Source of the DNA: Macrocybe gigantea
Lineage: Eukaryota > Basidiomycota > Agaricomycetes > Agaricales > Callistosporiaceae
Assembly (NCBI GenBank): GCA_011319805.1
Contig: SJRY01000050.1
Span: forward strand, 1,178,001 to 1,242,000
Direction of reading: 5' to 3'
Length of the DNA: 64,000 nucleotides
Below, one piece after another: positions 23,074-33,729 of the stretch; position 1 is the first letter of the stretch; each line of letters starts with the position of its first letter. The notes beneath the pieces are model-generated. The model was not told the DNA's origin, ran no database searches, and saw nothing but the letters and a program-made list of their open reading frames with translations. The translations under genes were made by a program, and so were the position numbers.

Positions 23074-23978
23074 TCACACGACATGTCCGCTGCCCCATCC
23101 TCCAAACACCGCCACAGTGAGCAGCACAAAGCCAAAGAGCTGCAGCGCCCTGAACACCGTCGACTCGTTCTTCAGCTTGTCGAGCTCCCTCGCCCTCTCC
23201 TCCGCACGTCGCCGTGGTGTGCTCCACGAACCCAGTCCCGGCTCGGGCGGCGGTGTGCGTTGCTGTCCCTGAGACGAGTGCGGCCAGGTGCCTGAGCGCG
23301 TGCGCGAATATGAGAAGGTGTGCCACTCTGGCGAAGAGTGCGATGATGAGGTAGACGATGATGAAGAAGGGCCATCTTTGGGATGCGAAGAAGTACGCCC
23401 GGATGCATGGTACTTGTACGAGTACTCCCATGCGTATGTTGCGCGGGGTCCGGGTTTGGGTTGCGCACGGGGATGGTAGGGATAGTAGTAGAAGTGGGAT
23501 GTGGAGGTTTGCGCAGGGCGTGTTGGCGAATGCAGCGTTCGATCGTAGGCGCGTCTGGCGTGCCGGTTCGTGAAGTCAGCCAAAGATGAATCCGCAAGCC
23601 AAGCCGTAGTTGCATACCGCTGTCTATCGTCGCTCAGGACGGAATAAGCCTCGCTTATGGATGCGTAGACGTCCTTCGACTTTGCGTCTTTAGCTACGTC
23701 TGGGTGGTGTGTCCTGCTCAACTAGAACAAACGTCAAATTGAGCCTGCCTCCATAGCTCAATCCTAACCTGGTAGAAATGCGACTAGGTAGGCTGATCCG
23801 TCAGCCCGATGGGTCCGACGAGTCAGAGACGAACTGAACTAACTTTAATCTGCGCTTTTGTAGCGTTCCGAGGAACGCCGAGCGTGTTGTAATGGTCTCT
23901 AGAGCAGCATGACGATGAGAAAGAGCGGGAAAAGAAGGCGTCGCGATGGACAGGTGGTAGTCGAGACACAAAATTCAT
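23074..23978 (-). CDS. Mitochondrial J-domain protein with C-terminal membrane segment (DNAJC30/Jid1-like)
   Basis: J proteins stimulate Hsp70 ATPase activity through an HPD motif. From ATG 23976-23978 the N-terminus is Arg/Ser-rich (MNFVSRLPPVHRDAFFSRS), fitting a mitochondrial presequence. The J domain follows at once (HYNTLGVPRNATKAQIK, SHFYQ, LSRTHHPDVAKD, EAYSVLSDD, RRAYDRTL). The five residues SHFYQ are supplied by a 15-nt microexon (23769-23783) between introns 23784-23843 and 23722-23768, all in phase 0. A further 63-nt GT-AG stretch before RRAYDR is open in frame and is probably an intron. The C-terminal half is Ser/Pro-rich and ends in a hydrophobic helix (LQLFGFVLLTVAVFGGWG). Domain order resembles DNAJC30/Jid1. 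Confidence 0.85.
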
Positions 23979-24609
23979 GAGCAGGTCAATGGAGAGACTC
24001 CTGAGACCGCTAGAACTCCCTGAAGTATATTGACATTTGTTTATTAGCTGCGATTGTCGAATCTCCGAAGTCCACAGTACTTGGTAGAGAAAATTAGACT
24101 TCCTATGTTGTATGTATGGTACACAATGAACGTCAATCTATGCGAGAAAATAACTCGAATATCGAGACCGCAAAAGATGTTCTGAGATCTAGAAATGATC
24201 AGCCCACGGACCTGGAATCCTCGTCGACGCGCATCCAAGGCAGGTCTATATTCGACACCGGAAAAAAAAGCCCCACGCTGACAGAATGCAGCAGATCGAT
24301 AACCGCAGAACGTAGAGTGTCCAGCCCAAACCGAAAAAGCAGTCCATAGATCGTCCATGTTGAGCCCGCAACTCCAGTCAATAGAGAAGCATCATCCGAG
24401 CGGGGAAGATAGACAGATCAGGGCGCAAAACGTCGAGTCGAACGGATTGTCCACAAGCTTTAAGAGTAACGGCCGTGGTAAATTGGAAACTATTGGGAAG
24501 CGCGAGGGCGATCTTTTGCTGAGTAGAGCATGGAAAGAGAGCTGCGGACATGTGAAGCGAGCAGTGCAGAACGGCGGCATCCAGATCCTAAACAGATGCA
24601 CGCGTGGTG
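23979..24609. other. Spacer up to the inner edge of the right arm
   Basis: About 0.6 kb. The first part should carry the DnaJ promoter. A minus-strand open frame at 24199-24381 encodes a hydrophobic string (VIDLLHSVSVGLFFPV) without a recognisable family. Bases 24390-24609 lie next to the acidic-gene fragment but do not clearly align to it. Confidence 0.3.
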
Positions 24610-24850
24610 TAGGTGAACAAACAGGAGGGCTAGGCAGACTATAGCTGGTTGTGCGTGGACGATCGCGTTCTTCAAGCATAGCGGCAGCCTTTTCCGGCAT
24701 GACATAGAGATTCCAGAACAGCTCTTTGCCCATGCCAGGTTTCCATGGTCTGATAACGAGGGACTGACTGACGATACGAGCCTGGTGTCATGACCCTGTA
24801 ATGGTGTGCGCGGAGCGGGGCAAGTTCTGTAGGCTTCACGGACATGTCTC
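24610..24850 (-). pseudogene. Acidic-protein gene fragment, C-terminal part
   Basis: The minus strand matches about 778-1090 of the left acidic gene (DMSVKPTE, then a HYRVMT segment, then GKELFWNLYVMPEKA in a shifted frame). It begins about 10 bases after the end of the shared Crinkler-like upstream region and stops before the conserved KEWFMP end. It is truncated at both ends and frameshifted. The left arm carries a different piece of the same gene (middle part) at the equivalent place. Confidence 0.7.
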
Positions 24851-25046
24851 TCGAACCTTCGATGAATAATGTGGCCAGCGTGGTTGCTCGCCGCGATTGT
24901 TGTGATACGACACGGTAAAGTGACGCCAACAAGACAATGGAGCAAACTTGTCACAACACTTGCCATATTGATTGATTGTGGCGAACACTCTGAACCACGC
25001 AATTCGTTCGATGCCCTTCAGCAATTAGCAACCCATCGACTTCGAT

Positions 25047-28000
25047 ATGCAGGATTCATCGAGAAAGCGTCTGGCTCCCTCTTCGCCAGATGAGAAACGA
25101 CCTTCGAAAGTCACTCGGGCACCTGACGAGGTCTAGTTCATCTCTTCGTCTTTTCATTCCTTGGCGTATTAATGATTCTGGCTATAGCAATCACCAGACG
25201 ATATTGATCGGGCAATTGCAGGAGATCTCGAACTCAGTGGCCCAATACCCCGGCAGTCTGCTTCTTTCCACGACCTCGAATACCGGTTTCTGCTGGCTGC
25301 CGCCGTCAGTTCCACGCTTTTCCACTGGAAAATCCAAGGCGTTCAGCATTTGCCGTTCAAAATAATTCAGAACGAAGCATATCTGGAAACAATTGCGGCT
25401 TGTATTAAAACTGGAAAATTCAGCAAGATCTTAGAGTTCCGTACGTTTTGGATTTGTTTAAATGGCTGACCAATGCTAACGCAACTTTTTCTCAGCCGAG
25501 GTCCAGGAGGCCATACGAAAGGCAGAGAAAGAAAAGATCCGAAAGGCCAAGGAAGAAAGGATGCGAAAAGCAGAGGAAGAGAAGAAAAGGAGGGAAGCGA
25601 ACAACAGCGACAGAGGAGAAGACGCAGGTGATCTTTCAGGTGAGATTGCACTTGCTTCACAAAATCTACGCCTTTGTCTTAATTGTACGTCTTTCAGCTA
25701 CTATCAAGTCTTGGAAAGAAGAGTATCGCGGATCTGCCGCATCGTGCCTATACCAAGTCATGTCGCGATACATGTCGCCAGATTTCCTGAAGCAATTGGG
25801 TGAACCAGGTGATCTGGAGATCTATGCCTTTCTCCTCCCCATCGTTCAATCGTCTGGCACGGGCAAGTCGAGAATGGTCGACGAGGTTTCAAAGAAGCAT
25901 ATCGTCATTCCTGTCAATCTCAAAGAAGATGAACAAACCGGTACGTTTGTAATTTCCTTTTTATCGCATTGGTGATGTACTTATTATGCTGCTGTCAGGT
26001 TTCCCGCCTGTTGACAAGGGCGCTAGAGACTATCTTGTTAATCCAGATGACGCGACAGCCCGATACCATGCATACTTGACTGCCCTGTTTGAAACCGCGG
26101 CAGATGTCATCCGACACATCAAGGATACCCTAAAGCTTGGAAATGACGTTGAAGAACGTGATTTGGAGAGAATAGCATTAAAATTCCGCGAATACATGTC
26201 CGTCGGTCAGTTGGCCTCCCTATCTGGCAAGCCGGCATACGTCCAAACGCGAAAAAGCTTCTATAAGCGGGTGGTGACAAAGGCCAATCGAGTGAGTCAC
26301 TGATATTGTTTCTGACAAGTGACCACGCGCTCAAGCGCCTTCTCAGCTTCTTGCCGGAGTACCCGAACCTCTCCCTGAAATGAATCTCATTTCGAAGGGT
26401 AAAGCGCCAGAAATTGGAATGGTCGTCAGCCCAGACATCGGAGCATCAGTTTCCAAAGTCGATGCTTCGGCAAACGATGTACCATTGGCTAAAGAAAATG
26501 CACCAGACAATGAAATAACGGCGTCTCGGGAGCACGATTCGGGCACATCACAGACACCTCCAGTAAGGCCAATCACGTTCTCCAATCCTTCCTTCATGAG
26601 TTGTGACATTCAATGTTCAAGGTAATTCAAGGTAATAGTTCATGCAGTGTTCCATCTGCGTATATTGACGATGGACTTTCCAAGGCAAGGCATATAGTCT
26701 GGAGGACGCTGCGAGTGCATTGATCAATCTTGTCAAGCCAAAACATTACACGCCTGAACATGGACCGCTCATAACGTTGTCATTCGATGAAGCTCACTTA
26801 TTGGCGATGAAAGACGGCACGGAGGATAAGCCTATGTTCTTCTCTTTGAGGCGCGCGCTCCGTGCCCTACGGAAGCTCTCAATTTTCACGCTATTTCTGT
26901 CTACAAGTAGCAAAATATCTCACTTCTCGCCAGCATTGAGGTTGGATCCATCTATGCGGATAGTGGTAAGGGATAAGATACCATTGCAGCCATATATAGA
27001 GCTTGGTTTCGATATTCTGGCAAACACCGACAAGCTCGTTCCTAATCAGAAAACCATCAATGATGTCTCTCAGCATTCGTACATGGTCAGGTTTGGTCGT
27101 CCTCTGTAGGTCATTTCTTGCTCATGCTGGTCTTCCTGTTCCTTATATTTCCACTTGTTCAGGTTTGGAACTCGATTCATGAGCGGGAACTCTGACGTTC
27201 AAGAAGATATTGTGCATTTTGCACGGCGAAAGCTCCAAGGAACCACCCGTCTCATTACAGCCCCGGTAGATGAAGCCGTTCTCGTTGAAACCGCGATAAA
27301 TGGAGATCTTGGTATGTTTGCAACATGATTGATTATTCAGTCTACTCATGACTCTCTATTAGCTTGTCTTGCCATCCGACTTGCGCTTCAGTTCGACTCC
27401 AGGACGGTTGAAGAGCGCGAGCGAGAGCAGGAGCAAGTCGCAAATCATATGCGAGTCTGTCTGAACGTCAGCCCTGATTTTGAGACTTTCGTCTCTGTTG
27501 CACCCTCTGAACCGATACTTGCCGAAGGAGCACGTCTGCATATGACAAGCACTGGTTACGATCTGCCTAGGAAACTCCTGAAGCACCTTCAAAAGCCTGG
27601 TCTGGACAAGGGATCTCGCGGAGAATTGGTAGCTCTGGTCTTGCTTACTCTGGCATGCGACAAGGCTTGGGAGAGGAATGGATCAGCCAGTGCTTATCCG
27701 TTGCTGGAATTCTTCAAAGCATTATTCCCAGAGGAGGCATATACTAGGATCTGCAAAGGCAAGCCGTCGTGTGCTCGACAAGGCGAGGACAAGACCTTTG
27801 AAGAGACGTTCAAAAACTCGAAGATATATTTCAATCATTTCATCAAGGTGCAGGACTACAAGGTGATCAATCGGGAGTACTTGTGGAAGCTCGTCGCACG
27901 AGGAATTGCGATTTTATGTTTCGACAATCAGCGCGGGATAGATATCCTGATTCCATTCCTCTACATGGACGAGTTACTACGTCGCGATAACGTCGGCGTA

Positions 28001-28438
28001 ATCCTGATACAGGTCAAAAACGACGAAACATATACCGATCGCGTTGTCAAATCCTTGTTCGACAAGATAGATCCCTTCCAGATACGGATCTTCGATAAGA
28101 CGGAGACGCCGGTGCCTGTGATTAGAATGGTTTTCGCCTTGGCCTCGCCGAAGTCCGTGGTCACGGTTGTGAATGATGAAGGCCTTCGAAGATCTCCAAG
28201 ACAACACGAGTCCGATGCACGCTTTACGGCGTTCGACATATGGTGTGCGAGAACGTCACCGAAGACGTTCTCTGTGGTGAAGGATGAACAGCCTTACCAA
28301 GAACTATTGGTGCTTTGGAAGGATTTCCCGCGTGCCTACATACCGTGGTCAAAAGTGGATGAAGCATCTGTACTTCGAAGGAGGATGTATCCTGGTACGG
28401 CTGCACATGAGGATCACTGGACACAGTTTTGTGGATAG
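25047..28438 (+). pseudogene. Crinkler-like P-loop NTPase/nuclease gene, right copy, disrupted in the middle
   Basis: Partner of 5174-8548 and very similar to it. From ATG 25047 (MQDSSRKR, Lys/Arg-rich and possibly nuclear-targeting), intron 25131-25187, then a region with LEYRFLLAAAV, a charged coiled region (EEEKKRREANN), LLPIVQSSGTGKSRMVDEV (intact Walker A), GFPPVDKGARDYLV, LSFDEAHLLA (Walker B), and the C-terminal nuclease part with GIDILIPFL and VILIQVKNDE, ending TAG 28436-28438. Walker A is intact here, unlike in the left copy. Frame is lost at about 26620-26690, where a 10-11 base direct duplication and a second small insertion occur relative to the left copy, with no splice signals to remove them. 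The downstream exons (27164-28438) are open. Function, if any: inferred NTP-dependent nuclease or effector-like protein. Confidence 0.8.
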
Positions 28439-29076
28439 GAGAGTGCATTGATTTGGATGTACTGAATAAAATACCTAACGAGATGAATCAGAATGTAGTT
28501 GATGCATGCATTAGTATGTAGCTCTGATCGACCTGACAATCAGTTATTGTATGAAGTATGGAGCTAAAAGCTTGGCATGCCAGTGAGAAGTGCTTATCCG
28601 GGTGTCGCAATCTGATGAGTGGAAATTATAGGCCTCAGACTAACCAAGGTAGCAGGTGCATCCTTTGCCAGGACCGGCACAGTGCTTGGGCAGATGCTTA
28701 CTTGACTGATCTCAGCCCAGCACTACAAGAAAGTTATAGGTTTTGGATCAAAATTCCCTACAAAAATGTATGGATTACAAGAGAGTATGAGCTATCAGGG
28801 GTATGGGTTAGAAGAGAGTTGACTGTTATGCTATGTCCTGCATAGAAAGAATATGGAGCAACAGGAAGAAAAAGATATGAAATGAAATGGTGTAGTCCAC
28901 AGAGTTCATAATACTCTGGAAACAGCAAGACAAACCCTCCTCCTTTTTCTCAACAGATATTTGTAGATTTAATCTAGATTATATATGAGAAATCATCCAG
29001 TGCGAGAACAAATAGAAAACAGTCTGGAATTTCACTGTGCTATACAACTGAAAGGCTAGAAAAACAAATCTGTACA
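28439..29076. other. Crinkler 3' flank and start of the HNH insertion
   Basis: Bases 28439-28545 match the left Crinkler-like flank (5070-5173); homology then stops. The remaining 0.5 kb is AT-rich compared with its surroundings and contains a 95-codon open frame (28558-28845) with several Cys residues but no domain I recognise. It probably includes the 3' untranslated region of the HNH gene. Confidence 0.4.
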
Positions 29077-30268
29077 TTAAGCTGGAATCCCTTTTGCCCA
29101 CTCAGTCACCTTTTCGTGATACTCTTGCTCTTTATAAATTCTTGCCTGGTCTGCTATATAATGGTCAAAGTTATAGCTAGGCCAAGGAGGATTGGCAGGA
29201 TCAGCATCATTATCATCAACAATGCTACCTTCAGAACTATCTGCATCTGTTCTTCTTGGAATCTCGAGATATTTGATGTTGTGAAAGTTTTTATACTGCG
29301 GATGGCCAAATTGATGGACAACACACTGTAAATAGTTCCAGTCAAAGACACCTGGAGGAGGAAGTGGCCAGCCTCCACCATGATTGACAAGTGTAATGCA
29401 GTAGCCATGAAGCAGAGGAAGGGGATTTCCCGGCACAATGGCTCCAAAGATGGAGAGATTGGATTCAGGATTGAAGTTGTGGAGGATATATGTGTCATTC
29501 TATGAAGACGTATGAGAAGAGTAATACCGCCACTCAGAAAATGGTGCGTACCGAAACATGGTAGAAACCAAGCTGATAGTTATCCACAAATCTATCCAAA
29601 TTTGCTGTCAGCAAAATCGCAATCCTCGCATCATAATGATGGACCCCAATAGCCGCTTCCGGACCAGCAAACTCTTCAACTACCTCACGGGCCCCAATCG
29701 AGCCCATGCGTTTCGGAATAAGATGAGATACAGTGGTTGGGGTCGGACTTCCAGTAACGAGACAGCAAGCATCACGTAGCTGGAGCTGAGAACGAAGGTT
29801 GTTGGAATTTGATTCAGACCCTGAAGATGTAATCGAGTGATTGCGGCGATGACTGATTCTTGAGATAGCGATAGGGCGAATGGGAACATATTCATAAATA
29901 GCAGGTCGCAGCGGGTCCCCGGTCGCCACTTGCTGCCAGCTATTGGATCTCTCAACGCCATACCAATCGGACGTAGTACCGGTGGTGTGCGTGAAGAGTC
30001 TGCCGGACCGCGAGCGATCACAGAATAGATGAGCCATTTTGATAATCCAATCCACGGTGGTACCGGAATAGTGGCTAATTTCCGTCAAGGTGCCTTCGAG
30101 CATGTACAGATGCCTAGTGGGAAGAGAAACCGCGGGGTTTATAGCAGGTGTCGGACCCGGAAGCGGAAGCACACTGCCAATAGGAACTCGAAGGTACACA
30201 TGATCAGGTCGCGCATTCGAGTTCGGTGATGAGGAAACGTTTTTCAGTGAATTTTGAGACGTCGACAT
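29077..30268 (-). CDS. HNH endonuclease-domain protein (HNH_2 type)
   Basis: Proteins with this HNH domain are numerous in mushroom-forming fungi; their role is mostly unknown. Start taken at ATG 30266-30268 (MSTSQNSLKN); the open frame extends upstream without another ATG. Exon 1 (29552-30268) contains the core CCLVTGSPTPTTVSHLIPKR, in which Cys, His and the surrounding residues fit the HNH motif, followed by NLDRFVDNYQLGFY. Intron 29500-29551 has good GT-AG ends. Exon 2 carries YILHNFNP, PLLHGYCI, GVFDWNYLQC and an acidic linker, ending TGA near 29077. The predicted product of about 380 residues reads without a break, unlike the genes on each side. It lies between QTRT2 and the Crinkler-like gene in the right arm only, so it was inserted there or lost from the left arm. 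Confidence 0.8.
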
Positions 30269-30736
30269 GGAGTTATAGATCTTCGCGCTTGCAAGCTGTC
30301 GATGCTGTGATATTGGCTGAGGGCTGGTTGGAGGAGAACGATGGATTTCTGGCTCCGCACAGGAAAGCAGGAAGGAGACCGAGACTCGGATGCGCTGCGT
30401 GAGGGCAGATTGGGCCTCTCGCGGCGCATGTCCTTTTCCAGGCGGAAACACTAAGCGCGGCAGGCGGGCACGTGGAGGACTGGATGACGTGACTTGTCGA
30501 GCGAATGTAAGGGGTGCCGAGGCTTGTATGTTCTGCGTGGCTGGACGGCTTGAGCTGTCGAGCAAGTGGGAGGGTGAAGCTGAAGGCAAGAAACGAGCGC
30601 AGCTGCGACCAACAGACAAGCCAGTCGTGACAGAGCGTGACAGCCTCTGGTAAGGAACACTAACTCCTCTTGTAAGTTGTGACCACTGCCATGAATCATG
30701 CCGAGCACGTTCTCCCCACGTGGATCGCTGGGTTTG
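30269..30736. other. HNH gene upstream region
   Basis: About 470 bases between the HNH start codon and the resumption of homology to the left arm. It is GC-richer than the HNH gene body and keeps the HNH frame open upstream without an ATG. It probably contains the promoter and 5' untranslated region. No specific element recognised. Confidence 0.35.
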
Positions 30737-31004
30737 GCCAAGCCCGGATAAATGGGCGTCCTAGTCGCTTTTGTGCAAGATGTTTTGCATCCTGAAAGCT
30801 CTCTCCGGACGACTTTAGTATATGCATGTATACTCGTTATATAGTGTCATCCGTCATTTCCAAGGGACACACACATCTTCGCGTGAAACCCCACATCCGT
30901 TAAATTCAACCCACGCAGGCCATAATTCCAAAAACGAAATAACCCAAAAAGACATAAAAAGCCGATTGAAGAATTTGCCTTTCCTTCACAGACCTCGGGA
31001 CCTG
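30737..31004. repeat. QTRT2 3' flanking repeat, right copy
   Basis: Inverted copy of 9791-10077. It contains the words CTTTCAGGATG, GTATATGCATGTATACTCGT and a block shared with 4744-4895. It marks where the right arm resumes after the HNH insertion. Confidence 0.6.
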
Positions 31005-33007
31005 TTATGGCGTAGGAGCCTCGCTGTTGGGAAAATCGACGGCAGTGCCCAGCGTTCCTTCCTCCTGCTTCGCCTTTTCCCTCGCCAGCCTCCCCTTCCC
31101 TCTCGCAAGCTCGACTTTCCTCCAATCAACCCTCGCCTCGTCGAACACGGCCAAGCCATCGTCATACGCCTCCTCGAACGCCTTAATCTCATCTTCGAAG
31201 CGTGCGTGCACGTCTTGAAGAAGCAACGATGAAGGTAAAGGGAAGGTTCAGAGGCGGAAGACGGCGGTGCGAGGACGGCGCGGATGCCAGCGAAAAAGGC
31301 GTCCAGCACGGAGATTGTGCATCACGAGGAGCGAATGGGCAGTCATTTCGTGCGTGTGGAGCAGATGGTGGATGTAGGCGCGGGTATACGATGGTTTGTA
31401 GTTCTTGCTTCCCTTTGCGGCCGACCATGGGTCGTCGTCGTGTTTGTGCGCCAGTGCGTCATGGGCGACTTTCGTAGACGGCGGTAAGGGAGAGCAGGCG
31501 GCACAGAAGCAGATGTCTTGAGCTTCACGATCAGCAGAAGAGGCCGCGCCAGCGAACGAGTCCGAGAGCGGAGAAAATCAAGGGCGTATCTCGAGTGATA
31601 CAAATTATGCCCGATATCCCCTCTCACTCCTCCTCTGCGCCGAGCGTCTGACTGGAAACCTGAAATCGAGCGCAACGCCCACGTCCGCCGCGCGTTGCGC
31701 CCAATGCGCGTCAAACAGGTCGATGCCAACATCTCGCAAGAGATGGAGGATCTCGTGCGGTGACTGCGTCGAGTTCGCTACGCGCGGCTTGGTGGGCGGA
31801 AGAGGCGCGAGGGAGGTCTGCATTAGCGAGGCGATGTCCGACGTGTAGGCTGCGCCACGCTTCGTCGGCAGTGGGTGCAGCGCCGCATCGAGAACCTGAT
31901 CGGCATTGGATTGGGCGAGCGAGATGAGGGAGGGGACGACGAGAGCTCTGCAGGCATCGTGGCGGGGGCGACGGACGCAGGAGGCGCATCACTTTCGGAC
32001 AACTGCTTCGTCTGCAGCTGCTGCTTTGCCTTCGCAGCTTCGAGCGAGAGGCGGAGCGGGACAAGATCAAAAACGTAACCCGACACGCCCTGGTCCAGAC
32101 ACTGCAGCGGCGCCACAGCCTCCGCCTCCCTGCCATGCAGCCGTTCCATCAACCCCTCCGCAAAGGCACGCCGCGCCGGCCCGCTCGTCATGCCCGCCAG
32201 GTGGACGAACACGTCCGGGCGGAATCCGACGGCGTTGTCGGACTCGGGCCCATGCCCTTGCAGCATGTCGATGAGCCAGGCTGTCGAGCGTTCGATGCTT
32301 TTCGTGAGCCGTTTTTGCGAGTAGGGCGGATCGGTGAAGGGCGTGTCGGAGAGCGCGAAAACGACGTCCGGTTGGCACTTGTACGCGTAGGTGCGCCACT
32401 CCGAGGGAGCGACCTAGAGTGTGTTTTTGAGTACGGACGCGAGAGAAGGGGATGCAGACAGTAACGTACTTTGCGTACACCCCTTAGACTGTAAACGGAG
32501 ACATGGCTGTTCCCATTCGGCGGCATCGTCCGCCCATCGTAAGGATCTCGAAGCGACATCGAAAGAACGTGCTGTTCATGGCGGAACCCGAGAAACTTGT
32601 GGAATGCCTGGTCGCCATTTTGAAGCGTCGGTACTGGAGGATTGTGCTCGAAGCTGAGCAGAAAGACAAAAAAAAAAAAAGCGACGTGCGCAAACGCCTC
32701 ATCAACGACAAAAGACTCCAGTCTGAAGTGAATCCCGCACTCACAACGTCTCAAACGGAACGTGGACCCATCTTATCGCGCTCGTCGATCGATGATGGTC
32801 TCGCGAGAGATGCGGCACGACACCACGAGAGGTGGACGTGATCAAGCCTGGCGTGTCGATCCGGAGCTCGTGCCCGTTCTCTCTCCCATTTTCTACGCCG
32901 GCGTCCGCACAGGACGGCGAACGACGCGCAAAGACGATGGATCCGACTCGTGCGCCGCACTTGGGCGAGTGGGTTGAAGCGAATGGTGGCAGGAGGGCGA
33001 ATCGCAT
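31005..33007 (-). pseudogene. QTRT2: QTRT2 pseudogene (queuine tRNA-ribosyltransferase accessory subunit), most complete copy
   Basis: Start at ATG 33005-33007 (MRFALLPPFAST), matching the usual short N-terminus. In order: DTPGLITSTSRGVVPHLSRD; an intron ending CTGCTCAG; FHKFLGFRHEQHVLSMSLRD; a second intron; PDVVFALSDTPF; VFVHLAGMTSGPARRAFAEG; PTKPRVANSTQSPHEILHLL and DVGIDLFDAHW; the zinc motif CFCAAC (Cys-x-Cys-x2-Cys); TRAYIHHLLHTHEM and LLVMHNL; and the tail TLGTAVDFPNSEAPTP with stop near 31005. These match the known QTRT2 layout. At least three frame breaks are visible: near 31955, near 31650 after VALDF, and just after VMHNL near 31290. It is the best-preserved of the three QTRT2 pieces but does not read through. 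Confidence 0.82.
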
Positions 33008-33184
33008 GTTGCCGGCGCTTGCTCGGCTGTCGTTGGGATCGTTGAGGCCCGAGTTGGTCTGTGTCGAGATGGCCATCGAGGAGGCCTCTGAGCTGGCTAC
33101 GGGGAGCAATCTGTCGTCGCGACGTGGAATACGATATGGGAGTCGCACACGACCATCAAAAGACTCAAAACATGTCACGTTCTA

Positions 33185-33233
33185 TAAATTCTATAAAGCT
33201 TGCACCTTGAAGGTGCAAGCTTTATAGAATTTA
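33185..33233. repeat. 49-nt perfect palindrome at the QTRT2 5' junction
   Basis: Two 24-nt arms (33185-33208 and 33210-33233) are exact reverse complements around a single G at 33209; the inner arm sequence includes ATAAAGCTTGCACCTT. Only one half-site (GTGCAAGCTTTATAG) is present at the equivalent place in the left arm, around 3310-3325. The palindrome sits between the QTRT2 unit and the unidentified fragment. Confidence 0.9.
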
Positions 33234-33239
33234 CAAGAA

Positions 33240-33726
33240 AGTTCTTGTAACTTTTGCCGCACGACCGCCTTGATGAAAGGCATGGATTTTCAGTCTGTCG
33301 TTGAGGCACTCTTTAGTGATTCAAAAACTGCCTTCCTACGTCGATTCGACTCTAGCGGCTCAAAGCAGCAGAAGCAGAGTGCCATTAATCAAGACCGCCA
33401 GATGAACTTTCCGTCCTTGGACCCCACTTCGAAGCCAGGAAAAAATGGTTGGACGAGTTACATATTATCTACCGTTGAAAATACCACTGGCGTTTGTGGA
33501 CGATCAGGGGTGCTACAACTATCCTTTGGCACAGGCCCGCGCTCTCACCGAAATCACCTATGACAAGGATTACTCCGCGAGCCTGCAACAGCTGTCTCCA
33601 TGTGTTGATGATTTCTGGGATTTCCTCGATAACCCGGAGCCGTGTTTGCGCCCCTTCCGCTTGGCAACACAACAAATTCCTACCGATTCTTCAGGCATTT
33701 TATCAGATGACTTGAACGCAGAATAG
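33240..33726 (+). pseudogene. Unidentified duplicated gene fragment, right copy
   Basis: Counterpart of 2743-3230 on the opposite strand. It encodes VVEALFSDSKTAFLRRFD, NFPSLDPTSKP and, in another frame, DDQGCYNYPLAQ followed by SLQQLSPCVDDFWDFLD. The pieces are in the same order as in the left copy but in more than one frame. Similarity between copies at protein level suggests ancestral coding sequence; the family is unknown to me. Confidence 0.4.
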
Positions 33727-33729
33727 GCT

